Positions 1 to 8,233 of a stretch of DNA of 53,748 nucleotides are shown piece after piece (within the stretch, counting starts at the first letter, position 1; every line of letters starts with the position of its first letter). Under the pieces are notes generated by a model. The model was given only the letters and a program-made list of their open reading frames with translations. It made no database searches and had not been told where the DNA came from. The stretch is taken from the NCBI GenBank assembly GCA_018660265.1, contig JABJKS010000027.1:1-53748 (forward strand), given 5' to 3'. The position numbers were made by a program, and so were the translations under genes. This DNA comes from Rhodospirillaceae bacterium (GTDB taxonomy: Bacteria; Pseudomonadota; Alphaproteobacteria; GCA-2731375).

Positions 1-526
1 CGCCTTCCCAATGGCCGAATTCATCGCGGTTTTCTAGCCCCTTGGGCCGTTCGTGAATGGAGCGCCGGTTTGCCACCGGCAGACGGTGGCGCTTGAAATA
101 GCGCCGGCCCCGGCGTGCCTTGGCCCGTGCCAGGTAGCGGTGCAGTTTCTCGGGCCGGACTTTCGGGCGATAGATGTAGCGGTAGATCGACTCATGGCTG
201 ATCGTGTGCTCTGATCCTTCCAGCCTGAGCCTGCCGGAGATCTGCTCCGGCGACCATCCCATTGCAAGACGGTCTCGGACATGCTGACCCAGCAGGTTCA
301 GGCGCTCCAGCTTCGACGATCGTCGCCGTCGCGACAGGGCGATCCGATCCGCCGATCCAGGACGGTAACCGCCCTTCGGTAGCGCATTGCGGCGCAGTTC
401 CCTGCTGATGGTGCTCTCCGAACGGTTCATCAAGACCGCGATCTCTTTCTGAGCCGTGCCAGCTTCACGAAGCCGGAAAAGCTCATATCTCTCGTCTATA
501 TCGACGTGGCTATATTCTGTTCCCAT
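1..526 (-). mobile_element. IS30-family transposase, 5' part (gene runs off the left edge)
   Basis: Reading the minus strand from an ATG at 526 gives about 175 residues open to the window edge. The N-terminus (HVDIDERYELFRLREAG, then KEIAVLMNRSESTISREL) is the helix-turn-helix typical of IS30 transposases, followed by the basic GGYRPGSAD stretch and a second DNA-binding segment (MGWSPEQISGRL, HESIYRYIY). The frame ends at EFGHWEG, just where the DDE catalytic domain would begin, so the catalytic part lies outside the window. The start fits the family N-terminus. Whether the element is intact cannot be judged here. Confidence 0.88.
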
Positions 527-647
527 TGCAATTCCCGGTCATATAGGAATTGCACTTCGTTTGTGAGTCTAGCCCCTACGTCCGACGTGCAACTACCAGG
601 CCCAGACGGGTTCGCCTTCCGCATTTATCCAATTACTGAGTCGGCTG
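527..647. other. IS30 outer end and junction spacer
   Basis: No gene is visible. The stretch around 549-575 reads toward the transposase start and contains TTGCACTTCGTTTGTGAG, which looks like the kind of terminal inverted repeat found outside IS30-type transposases. The exact boundary and target duplication cannot be fixed without the other end. The rest separates the IS30 end from the IS5-type remnant. Confidence 0.4.
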
Positions 648-968
648 TTAAGAAGCGGTTCTGAGCGCTGTGATCGGCATCATGACGGCCCATATTGCAG
701 CGATAATTTTGCACAACAATGCCCTCAGCCACTTGAGGATGAGGCGGAAGTTATAGCCGACGTCGCTCACTATGGCGTTAACGTGGTCACCGTTGCGGTC
801 TTTCAGGTAGTTGCGGTCCAGATGGCCGTCTGATTTGCGATGTCCAATCACTGGTTCAATGGCTGAGCGGCGGGGGAGTTCCTTTTTGATCTGACCATGC
901 ACGCCGCGCTTTTGCCTGGAGCGGAAAACCCGCATGGGCTTTGGCGCTTTGTGACCGATATAGCCTAG
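648..968 (-). pseudogene. IS5-type transposase, C-terminal remnant
   Basis: The minus-strand frame open from about 968 down to a stop at 648 gives roughly 107 residues. The string RRSAIEPVIGH, then RNYLK, GD and GYNFRLILKWLRALL, is the conserved C-terminal end of IS5-group DDE transposases. The catalytic N-terminal two thirds are missing. Upstream the frame joins directly to the truncated ribbon-helix-helix gene at 965-1141, so this is a deletion or insertion scar and not an active element. The family call is from motif memory and the subgroup is uncertain. Confidence 0.75.
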
Positions 969-1141
969 GCCGACATGGCATGCGGACGGGCCTTACCCTG
1001 TCGCCGCCCTCCGAGCAAGGCTGTAAGAGCCTCCTCAACAATTGCCTGAAGCTGGCGGCCTTCATCCTTTGCCAGCATGCGAATATCCGCCAGTACAACC
1101 CTATCGATCTGCGTCGCGAATTTTTCTCTGTTCTGTGCCAC
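965..1141 (-). pseudogene. Truncated ribbon-helix-helix (antitoxin-like) protein
   Basis: A GTG at 1141 starts a 58-residue frame (VAQNREKFATQIDRVVL ... EGRQLQAIVEEALTALL ... PRPHAMSA-like end). This matches a small alphaproteobacterial ribbon-helix-helix family that normally continues about 15-20 residues past the PHVMAAY position. Here it stops at 965-967, exactly where IS5-type sequence begins, so the C-terminus was lost through the mobile element. Such proteins are often antitoxin-like DNA binders. Any partner gene would have been downstream and is absent. It may still be expressed as a short protein. Confidence 0.55.
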
Positions 1142-1176
1142 AGTTGATCTCGAAATTGGGTAATCCGCCGCCAGAT

Positions 1177-2094
1177 CTATTCCGCCGCCTCGCGGTTCCG
1201 CTCGCTTAAGTGCCGGGCCAGTTGGCGGTCATGGCGGCTCATGGCGGAACGGCCCGCGCGCGCGGTCCAGGGTTCCCAACGGGGATCGGGACCTTCGGGT
1301 TTATCGCCCATGACCGTGACGCGCTGGATAATCCGTTCGGCATCAAAATCGTTGAGGACGTAATGCTGGGTACAACGGTTGTCCCACATCCCGATTGTGC
1401 CTTCCGTCCAGTGATAGCGGACCGTAAAGCGGGGGCTTTGCACCCAACGGGTTAGGAAGCCCAGGAAATTATCACTTTCCTCGCCGCTCATCTCGACAAT
1501 GCGGCGGGTGAAATGTTCATTGACGTAGAGCGCTTTGCGCCCCGTATCGGGCAGGACACGGACGACCGGGTGAATGGACATCCGATCGGCCCGGTCATGG
1601 GGGTGGGCATCATGCAAGGCACTCAGCCCCTCGCACATCTCCTGCATAGGCGGCGAGAGGGCGTCAAAGGCATCGCACAGGTTGGTCCACATGGTATCGC
1701 CGCCACTGTCGGGGCATTTTTTCATGTTCAGGATCGACATCAGTGCGGGATTGTCCATGAATGTCAGATCTGTGTGCCATTCATCGGCGATCCCGCCCTG
1801 GCTCGCCTGCAATTGAAAGATTTCCGGATGCTGGATGTCATTTCGGTCACCCAGGTTCGGATGACCTTCCAAGGGGCCAAACGGTTTGCCAAAGGCCACG
1901 TGTTCATCCTGGCTCATATACTGTTCTGGGAAAAACAGCACCATGTGCTCCCCCAACAGCCGTTTGATCTCGGTTATGTCACCCGCATCCGCCTCTGCCA
2001 GTTTGATCCCGCGCACCTCGGCACCGAGAGCACCTGCGAGGCGCCGTACATCCCATTGATTGGAGGTTGAATTATGGGCCATTTCTGCTGTCAT
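1177..2094 (-). CDS. TauD/TfdA-family Fe(II)/2-oxoglutarate dioxygenase
   Basis: A 305-residue member of the taurine/2,4-D dioxygenase family, which hydroxylates small organic acids or sulfonates using iron and 2-oxoglutarate in the cytoplasm. The iron-binding facial triad is visible as WHTDLTF (His107, Asp109) and the distal QHYVLNDF (His244), with an Arg near 254-258 for the co-substrate. Length is normal for the family. I chose the ATG at 2094 because GAGGTAA lies 8 bases upstream; an in-frame TTG 39 bases earlier has no such site. The substrate is not predictable: no sulfur or aromatic transporter genes lie beside it. Confidence 0.85.
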   Translation of the reverse strand: MTAEMAHNSTSNQWDVRRLAGALGAEVRGIKLAEADAGDITEIKRLLGEHMVLFFPEQYMSQDEHVAFGKPFGPLEGHPNLGDRNDIQHPEIFQLQASQGGIADEWHTDLTFMDNPALMSILNMKKCPDSGGDTMWTNLCDAFDALSPPMQEMCEGLSALHDAHPHDRADRMSIHPVVRVLPDTGRKALYVNEHFTRRIVEMSGEESDNFLGFLTRWVQSPRFTVRYHWTEGTIGMWDNRCTQHYVLNDFDAERIIQRVTVMGDKPEGPDPRWEPWTARAGRSAMSRHDRQLARHLSERNREAAE

Positions 2095-2171
2095 CGTCGT
2101 TACCTCAGGCATATGGATAAAAGCTTTTCCCAATACTACGTCATTACGGCAAATATTTCGATCAGACTTTG

Positions 2172-2639
2172 TCAGAAATCATAAACCATCAAAGACAGCT
2201 CCATCGCCCCATCATCATGCAGCAGGGGCAGGGTGATCGCCTCCATATCCCTGTCGAGGACGGGAGAGCCCGAAACGCCGATGTGTACGGGCCTATTCTC
2301 CTTGCGCATCACGGCATAGGCTTCTTCGGCCAAGGTTTGACCGGGCTTGGTAAGAACTTCATCGAACCGCCTTGACGCCAACGAGCCGCTATAGCGCTCG
2401 TTCACCTTGGCCCCGGAAGAAATATAGACAAAGCTTCGAATATCCGCATCCCGCAGTCCTTCGGACAGGGTGGCGTAGAGTGCCAGGGCATCATACAGGT
2501 CGGCGGATTGGATTTGCCTCAAACTTGGAAAGCCGTCGTCGTTGTTGACCGCCTGCCACAGCCACAGGACATAGGTGATACGCAAGCGCCGGGACAGATG
2601 GCTTGGATCAATATTCCCGGTATACCAATTGGTGATCAT
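2172..2639 (-). CDS. PAS-domain-like protein of unknown role
   Basis: A 155-residue soluble protein. Its layout (LYDALALYATLSEGLRDADIRSFVYISSG ... RRFDEVLTKPGQTLAEEAYAVM ... NRPVHIGVSGSPVLDRDMEAITLPLLHDDG) resembles the short single-domain PAS proteins common in Rhodospirillales, where the last strand region carries a LPL-x(4)-G ending. No output domain is attached, so a sensory or regulatory job is inference only. The ATG at 2639 is preferred, with a GGAAGAGG stretch about 11 bases upstream. A GTG at 2660 would add seven residues. It follows the divergent-looking gap after the SDR gene and may be transcribed alone. Confidence 0.6.
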   Translation of the reverse strand: MITNWYTGNIDPSHLSRRLRITYVLWLWQAVNNDDGFPSLRQIQSADLYDALALYATLSEGLRDADIRSFVYISSGAKVNERYSGSLASRRFDEVLTKPGQTLAEEAYAVMRKENRPVHIGVSGSPVLDRDMEAITLPLLHDDGAMELSLMVYDF

Positions 2640-2704
2640 GGATACTGGGGCCTCTTCCACTCACTGGGGGCCGGACAATGCTTATAATTGTGATTATGAC
2701 CAAT

Positions 2705-3610
2705 TTATGCCTCGTCATCAAACTCAAACCCATCGGCGAGGAAATCCACCTTCGCGGACCGGTGAAAGCCGTCATAAAGAGGATAACGATCCTGAGCCGA
2801 TGGTTTATTCTCCGGCGAAAGCGCATATTCCGCTGTCATAGCAGACACGGCACCGTTGACGCCGATGCTTTCGCCGGAAATAAAACTAGCCGCTGGCGAC
2901 AGCAAAAACACCACGGCGCCCGAGACCTCCGCCTCCGTCGATAACCGACGGCTGGGGACAAAGGATTTCCGTTTTTGAATTTTTCGCTTATGGGCCAGGG
3001 GATATTGTTGCAGGCCGGAAGTGGCAATGTATCCCGGTGCCACCACGTTGACCCGCACGCCATAGTGGGCCCATTCCAGGGCGGCGGTCTTGCTGAAATT
3101 CTCCATCCCCGCCCGCGCCGCACCGGAATGGCCAAGCCCGGGCATGGAGCGGGCATGATCAGCGGTGATATTGACGATTGCGCCGCCTGTATCCCGCATA
3201 CATTGGTTCACAACTTCACGGCTGACCAAAAAGCCGCCCGTCAAATTGGTGCGCACCACGGTCTCCCAGCCCTTTTGCGAAATATCCTCCAACTTAGCCA
3301 GGAACTGCCCGCCTGCATTGTTGACCAGACCACCGATGGGCCCATGTTTGGCCAGGATCTGACCGACCCCGGCAGCAACCGCATCCTCCTCCCGGATATC
3401 AAAGATAAAACCATCCGCGATGCCACCGTCCTCGATAATCTCGGCAACAACCGTATCCAGCTTGTCCCGCGCCCGCCCCGTAATCACCACATTGGCCCCT
3501 AAATGGGCCAATTCGTGGGCAATACAGCGGCCAATGCCACTGCCCCCGCCGGTGACGACAATAGTCTGAGCAGCAAACAGATCGGCAACGAATACGGAAT
3601 TGTAGGGCAT
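2705..3610 (-). CDS. SDR oxidoreductase, enoyl/dienoyl-CoA reductase type
   Basis: A 301-residue short-chain dehydrogenase. The N-terminal TGGGSGIG at about residues 20-27 binds NADP(H) and LVNNAGG marks the Rossmann core. The usual Tyr-x3-Lys catalytic pair is replaced by HSGAARAGM, as in peroxisomal trans-2-enoyl-CoA reductase and 2,4-dienoyl-CoA reductase proteins, so reduction of an unsaturated acyl-CoA is the best guess. A C-terminal tail of about 45 residues after the SDR core (APGYIATSG region, then SGESIGVNG) is longer than usual. The start lies just after a divergent operator region shared with the relB-like gene. Confidence 0.8.
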   Translation of the reverse strand: MPYNSVFVADLFAAQTIVVTGGGSGIGRCIAHELAHLGANVVITGRARDKLDTVVAEIIEDGGIADGFIFDIREEDAVAAGVGQILAKHGPIGGLVNNAGGQFLAKLEDISQKGWETVVRTNLTGGFLVSREVVNQCMRDTGGAIVNITADHARSMPGLGHSGAARAGMENFSKTAALEWAHYGVRVNVVAPGYIATSGLQQYPLAHKRKIQKRKSFVPSRRLSTEAEVSGAVVFLLSPAASFISGESIGVNGAVSAMTAEYALSPENKPSAQDRYPLYDGFHRSAKVDFLADGFEFDDEA

Positions 3611-3628
3611 ATAATACTCTCCTATGAA

Positions 3629-3657
3629 TACAAATAGTCACATTTGTAATGCAAATG
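3629..3657. promoter_or_regulatory. Overlapping palindromes, likely antitoxin operator
   Basis: Three CAAAT/ATTTG half-sites alternate in orientation. TACAAAT (3629-3635) pairs with ATTTGTA (3642-3648), and CATTTG (3641-3646) pairs with CAAATG (3652-3657). They lie directly upstream of a -35-like hexamer at 3659 and between two divergent genes. Ribbon-helix-helix antitoxins of the RelB/DinJ type normally bind such short palindromes in front of their own gene, so autoregulation of the relB-like gene is the likely role, perhaps also affecting the SDR gene. Confidence 0.55.
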
Positions 3658-3658
3658 A

Positions 3659-3687
3659 TTGACAACTGCACTGTTTTCATCTATCTC
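3659..3687 (+). promoter_or_regulatory. Candidate sigma-70-type promoter of the relB-like gene
   Basis: TTGACA at 3659-3664 is a perfect -35 hexamer. A 17-base spacer leads to TATCTC at 3682-3687, a weak -10. It abuts the palindromic half-sites at 3629-3657 and ends 35 bases before the ATG at 3723. Confidence 0.45.
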
Positions 3688-3722
3688 AATAGCATATAGC
3701 CACACAGGCAAGGAACAGACCC

Positions 3723-3983
3723 ATGAACCATACCGTGCAATCCCGCGTATCCCCAGAATTGAAGCGGGATGCCGAACGGGTTTTTCAAGCCATGGGCCTA
3801 AAGACCTCTGACGCGATCCGGCTGTTCCTGCAGCAAAGCGTCAATATCGGTGGCCTGCCGTTCCGCCCAACCGCGCCACAGCCCAACCCGGAAACCATTT
3901 CCGCCATGGCGGAAACCGGTGCAGGGCAGAACCTGTCCGAATACGACAGCTTCGATGATATGAAAAAAGACCTTGGCCTTTAG
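3723..3983 (+). CDS. RelB/DinJ-family antitoxin
   Basis: An 86-residue protein. The N-terminus (VQSRVSPELKRDAERVFQAMGLKTSDAIRLFLQQ) is the ribbon-helix-helix of RelB/DinJ antitoxins, which form dimers that bind the operator and neutralise a YafQ or RelE endoribonuclease through the acidic C-terminal tail (SFDDMKKDLGL). The gene ends with TAG directly followed by the ATG of the toxin frame at 3984, the normal coupled layout. The toxin frame is broken, so the antitoxin may persist as an orphan regulator or as protection against related toxins. Confidence 0.85.
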   Translation: MNHTVQSRVSPELKRDAERVFQAMGLKTSDAIRLFLQQSVNIGGLPFRPTAPQPNPETISAMAETGAGQNLSEYDSFDDMKKDLGL

Positions 3984-4250
3984 ATGCGGGCCCTGAAGGC
4001 CAGCAGACAGTTCAAGAAAGATCTACGTAAAGCCAGCAGACAAGGGCGTGACCTGGATACTCTGGGCAAAGTTATTGGCCAGTTGCAATAAGGCCTGGCG
4101 CTTAAAGAAACATACCGGGATCATAGTCTGGCGGGAAACTGGAAAGACCACCGCGAATGCCACCTCGCCCCCGACTGGCTGCTGATCTACAAATCAACCG
4201 AGGACGAATTACGCCTAACCCGCTTGGGCAGTCATTCAGAACTTTATTGA
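3984..4250 (+). pseudogene. YafQ/RelE-type toxin, broken by an in-frame TAA
   Basis: Starting with the ATG after the antitoxin stop, the frame reads MRALKASRQFKKDLRKASRQG up to a TAA at 4089-4091 (codon 36). It then continues in the same frame with YRDHSLAGNWKDHRECHLA, PDWLLIYK and LTRLGSHSEL to a TGA at 4248-4250. Those later blocks are the conserved core and C-terminal catalytic His region of YafQ mRNA interferases. No frameshift is needed, so a single CAA-to-TAA type change explains the loss. The truncated 35-residue product would lack the active site. The 3' end overlaps the convergent UbiX gene by 7 bases. Confidence 0.8.
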
Positions 4251-4810
4251 ACATCATCCCAGCGGGGAAACAGCGCGTGGGTGATGCCCAATTGATCCAG
4301 GGCGCGGCCGACGCCTTGGTCTACGATGTCCTGGATGGTTTCGGGCTTGTGATAGAAGGCGGGCATGGGGGGCATGATGATGGCACCGTAGTCCGCCGCC
4401 CTGAGCAGCAGATCCAGGTGGCCTTTGTGCAGGGGGGTTTCGCGCACCATCAGGACCAGGGGGCGGCGTTCTTTCAGGGTTACGTCTGCGGCGCGGGCGA
4501 TCAAATCCGCATCGTAGGAATTGGCAATGGCCGATAGGGTTTTGATGGAACACGGCGCGACGATCATGCCACGGGTGAGAAACGAGCCTGAGGATATGGA
4601 AGCGGCGATATCTTTGTTGGAATGGACCACATCGGCCAGGGCACGGACATCGGCGAGAGACATCTCACTCTCGTATTTCAGGGTCTGCACGGCGGCTTCG
4701 CTGATCACCAAATGGGTCGGGACCGCTAATTTTCGCAAGGCGCGCAAAATCTCGATGCCATAGATAATTCCGCTGGCACCGGTTATTGCCACCACCAGAG
4801 GCAGGCTCAT
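4244..4810 (-). CDS. ubiX: UbiX-family flavin prenyltransferase
   Basis: A 188-residue flavoprotein-fold enzyme. UbiX joins dimethylallyl phosphate to reduced FMN to make the prenylated flavin used by UbiD decarboxylases, in ubiquinone synthesis or aromatic acid breakdown. Visible family features are VVAITGASGIIYG at the N-terminus, SSGSF in the middle, LVLMVRETPLHKGHL, and PPMPAFYHKPETIQDIVDQ near the C-terminus. The ATG at 4810 has AGGAG upstream; an in-frame TTG two codons earlier is less likely. It follows the DMT transporter gene by 11 bases. No ubiD gene is in the window. Confidence 0.92.
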   Translation of the reverse strand: MSLPLVVAITGASGIIYGIEILRALRKLAVPTHLVISEAAVQTLKYESEMSLADVRALADVVHSNKDIAASISSGSFLTRGMIVAPCSIKTLSAIANSYDADLIARAADVTLKERRPLVLMVRETPLHKGHLDLLLRAADYGAIIMPPMPAFYHKPETIQDIVDQGVGRALDQLGITHALFPRWDDVQ

Positions 4811-4821
4811 GCTCAATCTCC

Positions 4822-5724
4822 TTACGTTCCTTCGGCAGCCCGACGCGCCGCCTGACGTTCCCGCGCCGCTATATAGGCAGTTGAGGCGATGATAATCGCA
4901 GCGCCCGCGCCTGACCAGATGTCCGGCACCTCACCATAAATAAAATAACCAATGGCGACGGCCCACAGCAGGGTGAAATAGTATCCCGGTTGGGTAAAGG
5001 ACAGATCGGCAATCTGGAATGATTTGCTCCAACAAAAATGCGCCAGGGTGGCCATCACCGCCGCTGCAAAGGTCATGGCGCAGGTATGCAGGCTAGGCGT
5101 GGACCACACGAACATGGTCGGAACCAGGCTGACCAGGGTGACGAACAGGGAGAGGTAGAAAACCATGGCATAGATCGAGGTGTAGCGAACCAGGTGCTTG
5201 CCCAGTAACGACGAGGCAGCCTGAAAGGGGGAGGCGACCAGAATGGCGATAGCACCGATGGAGATCGCCTCGATGCCGGGACGCAGGACAACAACGGCAC
5301 CGATAAAGGCAAAAATGATCCCGCCCAGGCGGCGATAGCTGAATTTCTCAGCCAGAAATATAAAAGCGCCAAGGGTCACGAATACGGGTGAGGTAAAACT
5401 AAGCGCCGTCAAATCCGCCAAGGATATCTTGGTCACGGCATAGAACCACAACAGCACGGAAAAGGCGTGTACGAAGCCGCGTAGAAAATGGCCGGCGACC
5501 AGTTTTGGTTCAAAATCCGATTTCTGCAACCGTAAGACCATGGGCAGCAGCAACAATGTACCGAAGCCATAGCGCATGAAGCCCGCCTGCAAAGGGTGAA
5601 TATCATCCGCGACGCTGCGGACGATCCAGGTCAACGAGGTGATGAACAACCCGCCCAACAGTACCAACAGCAGGCCAACAAAATTTTCCCGCCATGTCGG
5701 TACGGCGCGCTCCGGCACGCTCAT
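4822..5724 (-). CDS. EamA/DMT-family exporter
   Basis: A 300-residue inner-membrane protein with about ten hydrophobic helices in two repeated halves (first half starting VGLLLVLLGGLFITSLTWIV, second half around LGKHLVRYTSIYAMVFYLSLF). This is the EamA drug/metabolite transporter layout. The substrate is not readable from sequence. The start is one base after the stop of the upstream flavoprotein gene, and UbiX follows after 11 bases, so the three genes 6916-4244 probably form one operon. That arrangement suggests import or export of an aromatic or prenylated compound, but this is inference. Confidence 0.85.
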   Translation of the reverse strand: MSVPERAVPTWRENFVGLLLVLLGGLFITSLTWIVRSVADDIHPLQAGFMRYGFGTLLLLPMVLRLQKSDFEPKLVAGHFLRGFVHAFSVLLWFYAVTKISLADLTALSFTSPVFVTLGAFIFLAEKFSYRRLGGIIFAFIGAVVVLRPGIEAISIGAIAILVASPFQAASSLLGKHLVRYTSIYAMVFYLSLFVTLVSLVPTMFVWSTPSLHTCAMTFAAAVMATLAHFCWSKSFQIADLSFTQPGYYFTLLWAVAIGYFIYGEVPDIWSGAGAAIIIASTAYIAARERQAARRAAEGT

Positions 5725-5725
5725 C

Positions 5726-6916
5726 CTAAAAATATATCTCCGGCGGATTGCCCAGCAGGACCTGACCCGCCGTTTCGTAATGGGAGCCCCGGGATTGGAT
5801 TTGCTGGGTCAGGGTGTGCATGTCGCGAAAGCGTCGTTCGAACGGGCTGCCGGGGAAAATCGCGCTCACCCCCGCCTCCTTATAGATCCAGTCCACGACC
5901 TCCGCCGCGCCATGAATGGCATGGGTCGCGGCCAGGCGCACACGGGCCCGATCCGGAATAGCGATGGCTTCGGTCTCGCCCAGCGCCTCCGCCTTCGTGA
6001 AAACTTCGTCCAGCCCGGTTATCAAATAGGCGCGCGCCGCCCCGATGGTGGCCTCTGCCTTCGCCACGCCGACCTGGATCATGGACGTATCCGCCAGACG
6101 GGGCCGCCCGCGCGGCACTTTCTCCGACGCCAGATCGACAAATGCTGCCAGCATCGCGCTGGCGATCCCCAAAGCTGTGCCCGCGACGCCGACCGCATAA
6201 AGCCCTTGCTGGGGAAAGGCATAAAGCGGGCCGCTTTTACGGCGCAGGGCCTGATCATCACGGGTGCCTGTGTAGGCCTCGGCCACGAAAACATCTTCGA
6301 TGCTGTAACTATCCGATGCGGTGCCGCGCAAGCCAATGGGGTTCCAGACATCATGCAAGGTTGCCTGGGCTGCAGGAAACAACAATGTGCGCAAGGTTGG
6401 ATGCCCTAAATGGTTCAGGCGCAGGCTGCCATCGGGCTCCCGCACCCGGCAATGCACGCCCATCCAGGTGGCCTGCCGGCAACCTGAAGCGAACTCCCAC
6501 CGCCCGCTGACCCGATAGCCGCCATCCACCGCATCCGCCGTGCCGCCATGGGGCGGACCCCAGGCCACCAATGCGCGGGGGTCAGCAAAGATTTCCGTCG
6601 CGGCATCGTGATCCACGAACGGCACAATCAACGCGGCACTGTTGCCAACGAAGATATTCCAGGCCACGGAGGCCTCATGCCGGGCTACCTCTTCCACGAT
6701 GCGCAAATAATCACTGGGATGGATCTCGTCGCCACCCAAATCCTTAGGCAGAAACATTCGAAATAACCGCGCCTCGTGCAGCTGGCTCAACAGCGGCTCC
6801 GGGATACGCTGTGTCCGCTCAATTTCATCGCCTGCTGCGATGAGCGCCTCAGTCAACTCAGGGGGCAGTTCAGGGGGCCGCTCGGGGGCCAATGCGGGTT
6901 GAGTTATCTGATCCAT
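5726..6916 (-). CDS. Acyl-CoA-dehydrogenase-fold flavoprotein, probable monooxygenase type
   Basis: A 396-residue protein with the acyl-CoA dehydrogenase fold: N-terminal helices (PEPLLSQLHEARLFRMFLP), middle beta domain (GGYRVSGRWEFASGC), and C-terminal helices ending with AIFPGSPFERRFRDMHTLTQQ. The GSPFERRFRDxH pattern and the lack of the usual catalytic Glu loop match the group D flavin hydroxylases and DszC/HsaA-like proteins more than true fatty acyl-CoA dehydrogenases. It probably uses reduced flavin and oxygen on an aromatic or sulfur compound. A partner flavin reductase is not seen nearby. It leads an operon with the DMT exporter and UbiX. Confidence 0.78.
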   Translation of the reverse strand: MDQITQPALAPERPPELPPELTEALIAAGDEIERTQRIPEPLLSQLHEARLFRMFLPKDLGGDEIHPSDYLRIVEEVARHEASVAWNIFVGNSAALIVPFVDHDAATEIFADPRALVAWGPPHGGTADAVDGGYRVSGRWEFASGCRQATWMGVHCRVREPDGSLRLNHLGHPTLRTLLFPAAQATLHDVWNPIGLRGTASDSYSIEDVFVAEAYTGTRDDQALRRKSGPLYAFPQQGLYAVGVAGTALGIASAMLAAFVDLASEKVPRGRPRLADTSMIQVGVAKAEATIGAARAYLITGLDEVFTKAEALGETEAIAIPDRARVRLAATHAIHGAAEVVDWIYKEAGVSAIFPGSPFERRFRDMHTLTQQIQSRGSHYETAGQVLLGNPPEIYF

Positions 6917-7101
6917 GCCCTATTGCGGCTTAGATCCGGCCCCATGTCAATCTATCTGGGGCACCGTATTGGGGTTAAGTTTTGGTCTGCAGAAACAGGC
7001 CCGAATAAGATTGCGGGAAAGTTTGCATCCCTATAACCAAGTCTTTGATGGCATCCGCCAGCGCAACCGGCGTAACGCGCCATGCGCACAATCATGCGCG
7101 C

Positions 7102-7536
7102 TCAACCGTAACGGTAATCCAGTAGCGCCCAAACGGCGACAAACAATACGATTGCCCCCAGGAACAGCGACGACGACACCCCCGCCATGAAACCCAACTC
7201 CCGTCGCGCATCACCTTTAATAGAGCGTTGGCGGGTGCGAACCTCCCGGTCATCTTCTTGTTTTTGTTCCCAATCGATGCGCCGCTGGCTCAAATTGTCC
7301 CGGCCAATCGAATTTGTATCGGGGCCACTGTCCTGCAAGATCATGCCCCGCAGCTTGGCCAAGGCAATGAAGACCAGGAACGACGCGCTGCCTACAGACA
7401 AGACAATATAAAATACCGGGATTGACCACGCGGTCCACAGCACCAGGGGCGTCACGGCGGCAATGATGCCGGCCAGGGTTAAGCCGGCTTCGATAAAACC
7501 AAGGGTCAATCGCGATGGCTGGATTGATGGGTTCAT
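7102..7536 (-). CDS. Small membrane protein of unknown function
   Basis: A 144-residue protein with about three hydrophobic segments: residues around 12-35, 38-60 and 118-140. They are separated by a charged cytoplasmic or periplasmic stretch ([20 protein letters not shown]). I do not recognise the family. The ATG at 7536 overlaps the thiE stop by four bases (ATGA), so it is translationally coupled to thiE. A longer frame reaching 7668 is only an out-of-frame read of thiE. No functional link to thiamine is evident beyond the coupling. Confidence 0.7.
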   Translation of the reverse strand: MNPSIQPSRLTLGFIEAGLTLAGIIAAVTPLVLWTAWSIPVFYIVLSVGSASFLVFIALAKLRGMILQDSGPDTNSIGRDNLSQRRIDWEQKQEDDREVRTRQRSIKGDARRELGFMAGVSSSLFLGAIVLFVAVWALLDYRYG

Positions 7537-8198
7537 GATCTCTCCCCGATGGCCTGGGCAATAGCCGCATTGAAATCCCGTACCGCGCCGCCGGGGCCGT
7601 CGGGATAATTCCAGACCCCGGCGACGACCGAGAGAAAATCGGCGCCTGCCGTGACCAGGGCTGGGCAATTGTCCACGGTGATGCCGCCAATGGCAACGCA
7701 GGGGATTTCAAACAATTCCGACCACCATTCAAGGATTTCCGGATCGGCGTTGCCTTTGGCTTGCTTGGTATCCGTATGGAAGAAGGCACCAAAGGCGACA
7801 TAATCCGCACCCGCCTCCGCTGCCTGCATTGCCAAATGGCGGGAAGCATGGGCCGTGACGCCGACAATATGATCCGGACCCAAAATTTTCCGCGCCTCAT
7901 CATACGGGGTGTCTTCCTGACCCACATGGCAACCGTCGGCACCCATTTCGGCGGCCAAATCGGGTCGATCATTAATCAAAAAGGCAACGTCACGTTCCTG
8001 AGCCAGGGGCAACAACGCCTCCGCCGCCCGGCGCACGACATCATCTTCCACATCCTTCAGACGCAATTGCAGGCAGGCAACATCACCGCCATCCAGGGCG
8101 GCGCGCAGGTCTTCAGCGAAGACCTCCCGCTCAAAAACCGGTGGTGTAATCAAATATAGTCTGCAACGATCTTGATCGTCCTTAACTGCTTTACTCAT
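7533..8198 (-). CDS. thiE: Thiamine phosphate synthase
   Basis: A 221-residue TIM-barrel enzyme that joins HMP pyrophosphate and the thiazole phosphate to give thiamine phosphate. Family blocks are in order: [53 protein letters not shown] and VAIGGI. The pyrophosphate-binding part (HTDTK) differs slightly from the classical P-T-x-T-K. This variant, as I recall, is common in alphaproteobacteria. The gene lies downstream of tkt-gap-pgk with a palindromic repeat in between, and overlaps the small membrane protein gene by four bases. No TPP riboswitch was recognised in front of it. Confidence 0.9.
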   Translation of the reverse strand: MSKAVKDDQDRCRLYLITPPVFEREVFAEDLRAALDGGDVACLQLRLKDVEDDVVRRAAEALLPLAQERDVAFLINDRPDLAAEMGADGCHVGQEDTPYDEARKILGPDHIVGVTAHASRHLAMQAAEAGADYVAFGAFFHTDTKQAKGNADPEILEWWSELFEIPCVAIGGITVDNCPALVTAGADFLSVVAGVWNYPDGPGGAVRDFNAAIAQAIGERS

Positions 8199-8233
8199 TT
8201 AACCGGCACCCCGTTCCAAACTTCTTCTTTGAA

